DNA of 33,248 nucleotides from Rhodospirillaceae bacterium (GTDB lineage: Bacteria; Pseudomonadota; Alphaproteobacteria; Rhodospirillales; UBA2165), in NCBI GenBank assembly GCA_018674495.1, contig JABHAA010000025.1, forward strand, positions 1 to 33,248, in the 5' to 3' direction. Positions within the stretch are counted from its first letter, which is position 1. Each line of letters opens with the position of its first letter. Positions 1-7,719 of the stretch are shown here, in pieces. The position numbers were made by a program, and so were the translations under genes. Below the pieces are notes generated by a model that made no database searches, was not told the origin of the DNA, and worked only from the letters and a program-made list of their open reading frames with translations.

Positions 1-1
1 A

Positions 2-865
2 TGGTCCACCCGGATTCTCGGCGAGATGAAGACCGAGTTGCAATCCCTTTTGGGCTCGACCGACGCTGCAGCGCGCACCGCCGGGGCAGCTTCATTCAAT
101 GCCCAACTGGCCGATCTCAACGCCCGCGTCGATGGCGCCAACCAGTTAATCGGCGTCCGCAACGTTAATCTGATCGGCAACACGTCGGGCCCCGGATTTG
201 CCACCGACGATATATTCTCGGCCACGTCCGAACGCGGCGGCCAGGTGATGATCGAGGGCGCCTATATGGGCACCCGCTTCAATATCGAGGATGCCGACGG
301 CTTTCTCTGGCGCTATGACGATTCACAAAATGCCTATGTCCAGTTCAAATCCGACGGCACCGGCGAGCGCACGGGAAGTACCATGTCGGCGGTCGATCTG
401 ACCATAGACAACTATGATCATGACACCGGCGCCGTTCAATTCGGCGGCACCGGTTCACTCAGCGGCACCGTGGTGCAGGGCGGCATCGGCGTGCTCACAT
501 CGGAATTCTATAGCGATTTCGCCGACGATGCGGCGATCAACCAAGCCATTGATGATATCGATGCCGCCGTCAACACGGTCGCCCAGCGCGGCGCGCCGAT
601 TACCGCTGATGCCACGCTCATCGATGGCAACGTGCAACTGGTCAATGAAAAAGTCCGGCAACTTGATGGTGAACGCCAGCGCATCATGGACGAAGAGCTC
701 GACGCGACCGCGGCGGTCAATAAGGCATCGGGCTTGAAGCTGCAACTGACCATCAACAATATCAATATCCTGTCGCAAATGAGCTCGGGCCTAGTCGAAA
801 ACATGATGCAACTGACGAACGGTCCGTCAGCGGGACCGGGCGTTTTCGGAATTCTCGGACTTTAG
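2..865 (+). CDS. Flagellin-like protein, 5' end missing
   Basis: The reading frame is open to the left edge, so the gene almost certainly starts outside the window; the ATG at 26 has no convincing ribosome binding site. The visible 288 residues begin with a helical stretch (ELQSLL, then FNAQLADLNARV) followed by NLIGN, resembling the D1 helix and the 'fnG.nLL' turn of flagellins. A variable beta-rich middle follows (GTRFNIEDADGFLWRYDD). The C-terminal helix (about 220-275) contains INNINILSQMSSGLVENMMQL, similar to the terminal D0 helix of flagellins. It would be a secreted, filament-forming subunit. The glycine-rich tail after that helix is longer than usual for flagellins. A hook-associated FlgL-type protein is the alternative. 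Only 6 bases separate its stop from the convergent hemN stop, with no terminator hairpin between them. Confidence 0.5.
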   Translation, partial: WSTRILGEMKTELQSLLGSTDAAARTAGAASFNAQLADLNARVDGANQLIGVRNVNLIGNTSGPGFATDDIFSATSERGGQVMIEGAYMGTRFNIEDADGFLWRYDDSQNAYVQFKSDGTGERTGSTMSAVDLTIDNYDHDTGAVQFGGTGSLSGTVVQGGIGVLTSEFYSDFADDAAINQAIDDIDAAVNTVAQRGAPITADATLIDGNVQLVNEKVRQLDGERQRIMDEELDATAAVNKASGLKLQLTINNINILSQMSSGLVENMMQLTNGPSAGPGVFGILGL

Positions 866-871
866 GGCGGC

Positions 872-2218
872 TTAGACGGCGCGGGCGTGGCGCTTGGCGC
901 CAGGCTGCAAATAGGCATCGAACGCCGCCGCAATAAGACGCGAGAACGGGCGGGACGCATCGGCCACCCGGATGGTTCCGCCCGTTACCTCGCAAATGCC
1001 ATCGGCTATATAGGGTTCCAGCGCCGCCAGAGACTTGGTGAAGGCCGCGATATCGCTGCCATGGCGGGCGCATAGTTCGTTCAAATCCACTTCCATATCG
1101 CAGAGAATACGTTCGATCACTTCGCGCCGAAGATTGTCTTCGGGCGTGAATTGGGCGCCCCGCGCCGTCGCCAGCCGGCCGGCTTCGAGGGCCCTTGTAT
1201 AATCTTTTAAGGGCGCGATGTTCTGCACATAACCTTCGGGCAGCATGCCGATGGCCGAGGCGCCAAGCCCGATCAGCGCGCCGGCTGCATCGGCGGTATA
1301 GCCCTGGAAATTGCGGCGCAGCGTGCGGTTGGCCAGGGATTTCGCCAAACTGTCATCGGGCTTGGCGAAATGATCGAAGCCGATGCGCACATAGCCCAGT
1401 TCGACAAGCCGCTCCGCTGCCGCCTCCGCCTGGCGCCAGCGTTCATCGGCGCCGGGCAAGGCGTCTTCGTCGATCAGCCGTTGGTGAGTTTTCATCCATG
1501 GCACATGCGCATAACCAAAGAGCGCTAGGCGCTGCGGCTCCATGGAGACGGCCTTGTCGACCATATCCAGGATGCGCGCCTCGGTCTGGTGGGGCAGCCC
1601 GTACAGGAGATCCATATTAACCGCATCGATGCCGTGGTCCCTGAGCCAGCCGACTACCCGCCTGGTCACTTCGAAGGGCTGGATGCGATTGACCGCTTCC
1701 TGGACTTGCGCATGGAAATCCTGGACGCCGATGGAGACCCGATTGACGCCGCCGGCCGCCAGGGCGCGCACGTAATCTTCGGTGGTGTCCCTTGGATCCA
1801 GCTCGACCGCAATCTCGGCGCTGGCGGCGATATCAAAGTCGTCGCCGATGGCGTCCATCATGCGCCGCCAGTCATCCGGCCTGAGCAAAGTTGGGCTACC
1901 GCCGCCCCAATGCAGATGCTGGACCCGGTGGCGCCCCTCCATGCGTTCGGCAGTCAGCTTCAATTCGATCAACAGGGTTTCCAGATAATCGGCGATCGGC
2001 TGGTAGCGATTGACGATTTTTGTATAGCAGGCGCAAAACCAGCAGAGGGTGTCGCAAAACGGAATATGGAAATAGAGCGAGACCGGGACATCATCTGCCA
2101 GTCCACCCAGCCATTCACCGTACCGGTCCGCATCAACCGCGTCCGTAAATTGAGGCGCCGTCGGGTAGCTGGTATAGCGGGGCACCTGCAGATCGTATTT
2201 TTTCGCGAGATTGTTCAT
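872..2218 (-). CDS. hemN: Oxygen-independent coproporphyrinogen III oxidase HemN
   Basis: This radical SAM enzyme decarboxylates coproporphyrinogen III to protoporphyrinogen IX in the cytoplasm without oxygen, in heme synthesis. The 448-residue length fits the family (about 450). The N-terminal signature KYDLQVPRYTSYPT is present. The cluster motif C55-x3-C59-x2-C62-x-C64 follows HIPF, and the SAM-binding GGGSPT motif is near residue 109. The C-terminal HemN domain is intact, including NLRREVIERILCDMEV. The ATG at 2218 has no visible Shine-Dalgarno sequence. An FNR/FixK-like box and a correctly spaced -10 sit just upstream and predict an almost leaderless transcript (see separate entry), consistent with low-oxygen induction. 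Confidence 0.95.
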   Translation of the reverse strand: MNNLAKKYDLQVPRYTSYPTAPQFTDAVDADRYGEWLGGLADDVPVSLYFHIPFCDTLCWFCACYTKIVNRYQPIADYLETLLIELKLTAERMEGRHRVQHLHWGGGSPTLLRPDDWRRMMDAIGDDFDIAASAEIAVELDPRDTTEDYVRALAAGGVNRVSIGVQDFHAQVQEAVNRIQPFEVTRRVVGWLRDHGIDAVNMDLLYGLPHQTEARILDMVDKAVSMEPQRLALFGYAHVPWMKTHQRLIDEDALPGADERWRQAEAAAERLVELGYVRIGFDHFAKPDDSLAKSLANRTLRRNFQGYTADAAGALIGLGASAIGMLPEGYVQNIAPLKDYTRALEAGRLATARGAQFTPEDNLRREVIERILCDMEVDLNELCARHGSDIAAFTKSLAALEPYIADGICEVTGGTIRVADASRPFSRLIAAAFDAYLQPGAKRHARAV

Positions 2219-2228
2219 GATGGTTTGA

Positions 2229-2268
2229 ATTTAACCGGACGGCTGGCTAGCACCTTGATAGCGGTCAA
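2229..2268 (-). promoter_or_regulatory. FNR/FixK-type box and -10 of hemN
   Basis: On the minus strand TTGACCGCTATCAA (2255-2268) matches the FNR/FixK consensus TTGAT-N4-ATCAA at 9 of 10 positions. A TTAAAT hexamer (2229-2234) lies with its centre 30 bases downstream of the box centre. That is the class II spacing (box at -41.5, -10 at -11.5). The predicted start of transcription is near 2220-2222, only a few bases before the hemN ATG. Regulation by a Crp/Fnr-family protein is inferred. Confidence 0.6.
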
Positions 2269-2287
2269 ACGGGCGTGACCGCGCCCC

Positions 2288-2839
2288 TTATATCTCCTCC
2301 TGCTTCAGGCGTTTTTGTAGCAGCTTTATGTTGGAGCGGACGCCCTGCATGTGGGGATGGATTTTCAGCGCCTCGCGAAAGGATTTGAGCGCCCTGCCCG
2401 GCTGGTCCAGGGCCATGTTCACCAGACCGAGGCCGGAAAGCGCGCCGAAGTGGCGGGGCTCCAGGCCCAGGGTGCGGGCGATATCGTGGGCCGAGGCGTT
2501 GTAATCGCGGAGCAGGTAATTCACCGTCGCCAGCTTGTTCCAGCCTTCCGCGAATTTGGGCGCCAAGCGGGTGATCTCGGCAAATGTATCGCGGGCCCTT
2601 GCCAAATCGCCGCCGTCCATGCGGCGGATGCCACCGGCCATCAAAGCGTTCACTTGGGGCTTCGAGGAGCGCAGCCATATGCGCCATATCCTGGCTTCCA
2701 GGTTACTGGCCTCGTTTGCATCGGCGGTGATGCGAAGCCGCTCGAACAGCCTGTCCAGGCGGCTGTCGTCTTGGGCCGCCAAGGCTGGTAATGCCGCGCT
2801 CAGGAAGGCCAGTAAAATTAGCAATGCAACCGCTCTCAT
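2288..2839 (-). CDS. Exported TPR-repeat protein, coupled to glcF
   Basis: A 183-residue protein starting MRAVALLILLAFL, a Sec signal peptide with likely cleavage after ALPALA (about residue 21). I chose ATG 2839 because it overlaps the glcF stop in an ATGA arrangement and yields a clean signal peptide; a longer frame to 2884 would bury it. The mature part carries two to three tetratricopeptide-like helical repeats: 'A..TFAEITRLAPKFAEGWNKLA', then 'A..DIARTLGLEPRHFGALSGLG', then 'A.KSFREALKIHP'. TPR domains mediate protein-protein contact, and this one would act in the periplasm. Its partner is unknown. The coupling means it is made with glycolate oxidase, though a specific role in that enzyme is not shown. 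Confidence 0.8.
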   Translation of the reverse strand: MRAVALLILLAFLSAALPALAAQDDSRLDRLFERLRITADANEASNLEARIWRIWLRSSKPQVNALMAGGIRRMDGGDLARARDTFAEITRLAPKFAEGWNKLATVNYLLRDYNASAHDIARTLGLEPRHFGALSGLGLVNMALDQPGRALKSFREALKIHPHMQGVRSNIKLLQKRLKQEEI

Positions 2840-4140
2840 GATGCCTCCTCTAACCCCAGCGGCGGCGGCCCGCCGGTGGCCCAATCCAACAATTCAGCAG
2901 TATGAACCACCGGTATATCCGTAGCCGAAGCCAACTGTTCCATGCAGCCAATATTGCCGGTCGCGATCACGCATTGATCCTCAAATCCGGCAACCGCATC
3001 GCCGATTGACTGCATCCGGCGCGCCAGCAATTTGTCGGCCATTTCCGGCTGCATAAGATTGTAACTGCCCGCCGAGCCGCAACAAAAATGTTTTCCCGGA
3101 ATTTCCTGCAAGGTGAAACCAGCGTCCACCAACAATTGCCGAGGCTCGGATGTGATGCCCTGGCCGTGCATCAACGAGCAGGCATCATGATAGATGACGC
3201 GCGGCAGGCGTTTGGCGGACTGGGCGGGCAATCCCAGTTCGGCCAGCACTTCGGTAATGTCGCGGGCACGCGCCGCCATGGACGCTGCTTGGGCATCGAT
3301 GCCGCCCAACAGCCGCTCATAGCCCTTGATCTGGGTGCCGCAACCGGCGGCGTTGGTGACGATGTAATCGAACGGCAGTTCAGCCTCGCAACCCGCCCAG
3401 GCGGCCATGTTGGCGCGGGCAAATTTGCGCGCCTTGGCGTCCTTGCCAATATGATGATCGAGCGCGCCGCAGCAGCCCGCGCCATCGCCGGCGATCACCA
3501 CCTCGGCGCCGAGCCGCCGCAAAATTCGGACGCTGGCATCGTTGATGGCCGGGCGCAGCGCCTGTTGCACGCAGCCCAGCGCCAGTACCACGCGCAGGCG
3601 GCGGTTGCCGTCGGGCTTGAACGTATGTTTTCGGTCATAGATTTTGCCGCGCGCGGTCGCCGCTGGAATACGCGCCGCCATGCCCGCCAGCCGGCCGCCG
3701 AGAAGCCCGATGAAGGGCCGCGCCATCCGGCCCAGCGCAAAAAACAAGCCGGCGCGCCTGGCATGGGGCAGAACCGCCGATAACAGCCAGCGCAACAACT
3801 TGTCGCCGGGCCTGCGCGGATGCACCACTTCCAAATGGGCGCGCCCGATATCGATATATCGCTCGTAATCGACCCCCGACGGGCACGCGGTTTGGCAGGC
3901 CAGACAGCCGAGACAGCGGTCCACGTGGCTGGCGGCACCCTTGGATGGAGCGGTGCCGATTTCGATCATGTCCTTGATCAGATAGATGCGCCCGCGCGGG
4001 CTGTCACGCTCGTCGCCGGTCTCCGCATAGGTGGGGCAGGATGTCAGGCAAAAACCGCAATGGACGCATTTGCGCAAGATCGCTTCCATTTCGGCGATTT
4101 CGGGGCGGGCCAATTGATCGGCGGAAAATTCGGTTCGCAT
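2836..4140 (-). CDS. glcF: Glycolate oxidase iron-sulfur subunit GlcF
   Basis: The electron-transfer subunit of the GlcDEF glycolate oxidase, which converts glycolate to glyoxylate. Two ferredoxin-like [4Fe-4S] motifs are visible: C25-x2-C28-x2-C31-x3-C35-P and C76-x2-C79-x2-C82-x3-C86-P. Two CCG domains follow, shown by GAGCCGALDHH and KHFCCGSAGSYN, typical of heterodisulfide-reductase-like subunits. At 434 residues it has the usual length (about 400-440). It starts 6 bases after glcE and overlaps the downstream TPR gene by 4 bases. Electrons probably pass to the membrane quinone pool, as known for this family. Confidence 0.95.
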   Translation of the reverse strand: MRTEFSADQLARPEIAEMEAILRKCVHCGFCLTSCPTYAETGDERDSPRGRIYLIKDMIEIGTAPSKGAASHVDRCLGCLACQTACPSGVDYERYIDIGRAHLEVVHPRRPGDKLLRWLLSAVLPHARRAGLFFALGRMARPFIGLLGGRLAGMAARIPAATARGKIYDRKHTFKPDGNRRLRVVLALGCVQQALRPAINDASVRILRRLGAEVVIAGDGAGCCGALDHHIGKDAKARKFARANMAAWAGCEAELPFDYIVTNAAGCGTQIKGYERLLGGIDAQAASMAARARDITEVLAELGLPAQSAKRLPRVIYHDACSLMHGQGITSEPRQLLVDAGFTLQEIPGKHFCCGSAGSYNLMQPEMADKLLARRMQSIGDAVAGFEDQCVIATGNIGCMEQLASATDIPVVHTAELLDWATGGPPPLGLEEAS

Positions 4141-4146
4141 GGCGCC

Positions 4147-5367
4147 TCAAGCCCCCGGCTTCATGCGCCCGGGATTGAATACCCCGGTAGGATCGAAGAC
4201 ACCCTTCAGGCGGGCGGCGAGCTGTTCGGTGATCGCGTCCTCGGGCTGAAACACCGGGACGGCGGCGCGCATGGCTTCTGGCGCGCGCATTAATGTGGCA
4301 TGGCCGCCGCATTCGGCAATGGCGGCGCGCACCGGCCCGGCGTGGGCATCCAGCCCGGGTGCAACCGAAAGCCAGATCAGGCCGCCGCCCCAATCCATGA
4401 ACGCTTCGGCGCCGGTGGCAGCGATCAGCGCTTCGGTGACCAAGGCGCCGGACGCCGGCGGCACCGATAGCCGCCAAATGCAAGTTTTCGCCTTCGGCAA
4501 CAAAGCGGCAACGTCGCGCACCTCACGCCACAGCAGCCCCGAATTATGGCCATGCAATTCCTCGGTCTCGCCGAAGGGCGCCAAAAGCTCGCGAAGGGCT
4601 GCACAGCGAGCCGCCGCCGACGGGCCCGGGCCTTCGATGCGCAGCGCCGTGACCGGCCGGTTCGCGACGGACACATAATCGGCCCCCGACAGCGCCGCCG
4701 CACCCGCCGGCATATGCGCCGCGCCATTGATATCGTGGGGGCTGCGCAAGGCCGCGCCCATGGCCTCAACCGCTTGGGCCCAATCCAATCCGAAGACCAG
4801 AACCGTGCGTAGTTTTTCCGGCGCCGGCAATGCCCGAACGGTAATCGACGTCATCACGCCGAGGGTGCCGAACGAGCCGGCCATGACTTTCGAAAGATCG
4901 AACCCCGTTACGTTTTTGACGACCCGGCCACCGGAATGAAACATCTCGCCGCGCCCGCCGATGGCATCCAGGCCAAGCACATGATCGCGCGCCGCGCCGG
5001 AACGGATGCGCGCCGGGCCCGACAGGTTACAGGCAATAATACCGCCGAGGGTGCCGGAACCGGCGCCGCCGCCGTACAGAGGGCCAAGATCGGGCGGCTC
5101 GAACGCCAGGGTCTGATTTTTTTGGGCCAGCGCTCGTTCGATCTCGGCCATGGCAGTGCCGGCCTTGGCGGTGAGCACCAATTCTTCCGGCTCGTAACTT
5201 TCGATGCCTTGCAGCGCCGACAGGTGCAGATCAACATCGGCCGCCACCGGCCTGCCCCAGCCTTGTTTGGAGCCGCTGCCCGAAACCTGGATGGCCTGAT
5301 TTTCCGAAAGGGCGGCGCGCACCACATCGGCGGCTTCGGCCTCGGTCTCGGGATAAAAAGCCTGCAT
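4147..5367 (-). CDS. glcE: Glycolate oxidase FAD-binding subunit GlcE
   Basis: The second flavin subunit of GlcDEF. It is a 406-residue FAD-binding type 4 (PCMH-like) protein. The nucleotide-binding part is visible in LTAKAGTAMAEIERAL, GPLYGGGAGSGTLGG and especially GGRVVKNVTGFDLSKVMAGS. The C-terminus DPTGVFNPGRM is the family ending also found in GlcD. It lies between glcD (3-base gap) and glcF (6-base gap), the standard order. GlcE is required for activity in known systems. Nothing appears broken. Confidence 0.94.
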   Translation of the reverse strand: MQAFYPETEAEAADVVRAALSENQAIQVSGSGSKQGWGRPVAADVDLHLSALQGIESYEPEELVLTAKAGTAMAEIERALAQKNQTLAFEPPDLGPLYGGGAGSGTLGGIIACNLSGPARIRSGAARDHVLGLDAIGGRGEMFHSGGRVVKNVTGFDLSKVMAGSFGTLGVMTSITVRALPAPEKLRTVLVFGLDWAQAVEAMGAALRSPHDINGAAHMPAGAAALSGADYVSVANRPVTALRIEGPGPSAAARCAALRELLAPFGETEELHGHNSGLLWREVRDVAALLPKAKTCIWRLSVPPASGALVTEALIAATGAEAFMDWGGGLIWLSVAPGLDAHAGPVRAAIAECGGHATLMRAPEAMRAAVPVFQPEDAITEQLAARLKGVFDPTGVFNPGRMKPGA

Positions 5368-5370
5368 GGC

Positions 5371-6882
5371 CTACAGCCTGGGCAAATGGGGAAAGGGAAT
5401 TTTGCCGCCATGCACGTGGGCGCGGCCCAACTCGACACAGCGATGCAGCACCGGAAACACCTTGCCGGGATTTAAAAGCTGATCGGGATCAAAGGCGCAT
5501 TTGATGCGCTGCTGCTGTTCCAGATCGATGTCTGTGAACATCTCGCCCATCAGATCGCGTTTTTCGACGCCGACCCCATGTTCGCCGGTCAGCACGCCGC
5601 CAACCTCGACACAGAGACGCAAAATATCGGAGCCGAATTGCTCGGTCTTTTCCAACTCGCCCGGCACGTTGGCATCATAAAGGATCAAGGGATGCAGATT
5701 GCCGTCGCCGGCGTGAAAGACGTTGGCGACGGCAAGGCCATATTGTTCCGACATTTCCGATATGCGGACCAGAACCTCGGCCAGGCGGGCGCGGGGAATG
5801 GTGCCGTCCATACAGTAATAATCGGGCGAGATGCGGCCAACGGCGGGAAAGGCATTTTTGCGCCCGGCCCAAAAACGCTCGCGCTCGGCATCGTTCTGGC
5901 TGATGCGGGTATAGTTGGCGCCGGAATGTTGCGCCAAATCCTGCACGCGCTTGACCAGATATTCTACCTCTGGTGACGGGCCGTCCAATTCGACAATCAA
6001 CAACGCCTCGGCGTCCAGGGGATAGCCGGCATGGACGAATTCTTCGGTGGCGTGAATGGCCGGCCGGTCCATCATCTCCATGCCGGCCGGAATGATGCCG
6101 GAGCCGATGATCGCGGCGACACACTCACCGGCGGCGGCGGCCGAGGGAAAGCCCAGCAACAACGCGCACACATCTTCGGGCGACGCCAATATGCGCAACG
6201 TCACCTCGGTGATAACACCCAGCAATCCTTCCGAGCCGGTGATCACACCAAGCAGATCATAGCCGCCGGCGTCCAGATGGCGGCCGCCGATCTCTACCAC
6301 ACGGCCATCGATCAGCACCATCTTGACGCCCAACACATTGTTGGTGGTGAGGCCGTATTTCAGACAATGAACGCCGCCCGAATTTTCGGCGATGTTACCG
6401 CCAATGGAACAGGCCACTTGGCTCGACGGATCGGGACCATAGAAAAACCCGTCGGGCGCGACGGCGTCGGTGATGGCCATATTGGCGACGCCGGCCTCAG
6501 CGACGACACAGCGGTTGGCGTAATCGATATCCAATATGCGGTTGAACTTGCCGAGGCCAAGGACCACCGCATCCGCCAGCGGCAAGGCGCCGCCGGACAA
6601 GGACGTCCCGGCGCCGCGCGCCACGACCTTGACGCCGCCCCGGTGGCAAAACTCCAACACTTTCGATACCTGTTCGGTGGTTTCGGGCAACACAACCACC
6701 AGGGGAAGCTGGCGGTAAGCGGACAGGCCATCGCATTCAAAGACGCGCATGGAGGCGGTATCATGGATAACGTGGTCGGACACGCGATCATGCGGAAACA
6801 GGGCGGAGAGCCCGGCGATTATCGCATCGCGCCGGCCTAGGATATCGGGATCGGGTTCAGGCAGTTGCATGGGCGCCGTCAA
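5371..6882 (-). CDS. glcD: Glycolate oxidase catalytic subunit GlcD
   Basis: The FAD-dependent subunit of glycolate oxidase, 503 residues (family about 490-500). The FAD-binding type 4 domain shows ARGAGTSLSGGALP and GPDPSSQVACSIGGNIAENS. The C-terminal oxidase domain has the signatures NVFHAGDGNLHPLI and GVLTGEHGVGVEKRDLM, which supply active-site histidines. It is the first gene of the minus-strand operon glcD-glcE-glcF-TPR. A GlcD-type D-lactate dehydrogenase is the usual alternative, but the complete glcDEF set argues for glycolate. Confidence 0.95.
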   Translation of the reverse strand: MTAPMQLPEPDPDILGRRDAIIAGLSALFPHDRVSDHVIHDTASMRVFECDGLSAYRQLPLVVVLPETTEQVSKVLEFCHRGGVKVVARGAGTSLSGGALPLADAVVLGLGKFNRILDIDYANRCVVAEAGVANMAITDAVAPDGFFYGPDPSSQVACSIGGNIAENSGGVHCLKYGLTTNNVLGVKMVLIDGRVVEIGGRHLDAGGYDLLGVITGSEGLLGVITEVTLRILASPEDVCALLLGFPSAAAAGECVAAIIGSGIIPAGMEMMDRPAIHATEEFVHAGYPLDAEALLIVELDGPSPEVEYLVKRVQDLAQHSGANYTRISQNDAERERFWAGRKNAFPAVGRISPDYYCMDGTIPRARLAEVLVRISEMSEQYGLAVANVFHAGDGNLHPLILYDANVPGELEKTEQFGSDILRLCVEVGGVLTGEHGVGVEKRDLMGEMFTDIDLEQQQRIKCAFDPDQLLNPGKVFPVLHRCVELGRAHVHGGKIPFPHLPRL

Positions 6883-7002
6883 TCATCCGTCGGTGGGCCG
6901 GGCCATATCCCGGCTGCGCAATTCTAGTGAATTTGCGGGCGCGGCAAAAGGCTCAAGCGTCCCATCTGGGCGCTATCACAACAAATTGGTGGTGAGCGGG
7001 GA

Positions 7003-7128
7003 TCAGCCCTGGCGGGCTTTAAAGCGCGGGTGCCGTTTGTTGATCACAAACAGCCGTCCCCGGCGCCGGACGATACGGCAGCCTTTTTCCCTCAGCTTGG
7101 CTGATTTCAGGGAATTGCGGACTTTCAT
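7003..7128 (-). CDS. rpmJ: 50S ribosomal protein L36
   Basis: A 41-residue protein beginning MKVRNSLKS and ending RFKARQG, the alphaproteobacterial form of L36, a structural protein of the large ribosomal subunit. The lineage motif '[15 protein letters not shown]' is present. Only one cysteine remains, so the Cys3-His zinc site of classical L36 is absent; this is the zinc-independent type. The ATG at 7128 is preceded by AAGAGG about 6 bases upstream and by a strong sigma-70 promoter at 7179-7207, so it is probably transcribed alone. It is 120 bases upstream of glcD on the same strand. Confidence 0.93.
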   Translation of the reverse strand: MKVRNSLKSAKLREKGCRIVRRRGRLFVINKRHPRFKARQG

Positions 7129-7178
7129 GCTACGCCTCTTAAAATAAAAAATGCCGCCATGCGGTCAGCAGCGGGCGC

Positions 7179-7207
7179 AAAATAGGGTGCCGGACAGTCC
7201 CTGTCAA
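7179..7207 (-). promoter_or_regulatory. Sigma-70 promoter of rpmJ
   Basis: On the minus strand TTGACA (7202-7207) is separated by exactly 17 bases from TATTTT (7179-7184). This is a perfect -35 with a good -10, and the predicted start of transcription is near 7172, about 44 bases before the rpmJ ATG. A strong constitutive promoter fits a ribosomal protein gene. Confidence 0.7.
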
Positions 7208-7232
7208 TCGGCAAATGGCAGGTTAGCGAAGA

Positions 7233-7487
7233 TCAGCTCAGGTCATCCATCCAGGCGATGAGATCGCCCGAAAACCAAGTCACCGCAAGAAATATGACGA
7301 AAATGACACCGACCCATGCCGCCGACATTTTCATAATCCGCTTGCGCCGCTTGGCGCGCTTTATCGCGTCCTGTTTCATGCGCTGCTTGCGCCGCCCCTC
7401 GATGCGGTGTTCGCGGCCCTCGTCTTCGTTGTCGAGTTGCCGCTTGGCCTTGATCGCTTTCTTTGCTTCTTGGGCAGATTGCGCCAC
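7233..7487 (-). CDS. Small single-pass membrane protein, unknown function
   Basis: An 84-residue protein with a GTG start at 7487, preceded by GGGGAT. Residues 1-53 are extremely charged and helical (KKAIKAKRQ, RRKQRMKQDAIKRAKRRKR), followed by one membrane segment at about 54-73 (MSAAWVGVIFVIFLAVTWF) and a short acidic tail. By the positive-inside rule the basic N-terminus faces the cytoplasm. I do not recognise the family. It lies between ghrA-like (232 bases upstream) and rpmJ on the same strand. Confidence 0.65.
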   Translation of the reverse strand: MAQSAQEAKKAIKAKRQLDNEDEGREHRIEGRRKQRMKQDAIKRAKRRKRIMKMSAAWVGVIFVIFLAVTWFSGDLIAWMDDLS

Positions 7488-7719
7488 GGATTGATCCCCA
7501 ATAATTCGCAGTCAACGTCCGTCCCCGACGGGCGTGGTATCGATTAGGCGTGGAAATAGTTTATAAATCCTTAGCGTCAGATTTCTTCAACAGATTGAAA
7601 ATAAACAGATATTAAAAAAATCGAATGCCAAATATCCCTGAAAACTGTGGATTTCCACAGTATATGCCATTTTTGAAGTGAACGACAGGAATTTTGGATT
7701 AAATCTTGGTAATCGCGCC
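7488..7719. other. AT-rich intergenic region
   Basis: This 232-base gap is clearly richer in A and T than its surroundings, especially 7555-7680, and has no plausible reading frame or tRNA-like fold. It holds one clear inverted repeat (7644-7661, separate entry) and a short one at 7519-7531 (CCGTC-3-GACGG). The promoter of the small membrane protein is expected here, but no hexamer pair is convincing. Confidence 0.5.
7644..7661 (-). terminator. Inverted repeat, possible terminator after the ghrA-like gene
   Basis: ACTGTGGA and TCCACAGT form a perfect 8-bp inverted repeat around a 2-base centre. Read on the minus strand the second arm continues into TTTTC, a weak U-run about 60 bases past the dehydrogenase stop, suggesting a Rho-independent terminator. 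The two-base loop is too tight without opening a pair or two, and the dyad could equally be a protein-binding site. Confidence 0.35.

Noticed and set aside
1..150. ATG at position 1 as a gene start
   Set aside because: That frame meets a stop after about 50 codons and has an unnatural composition; the flagellin-like frame at position 2 is open through the edge.
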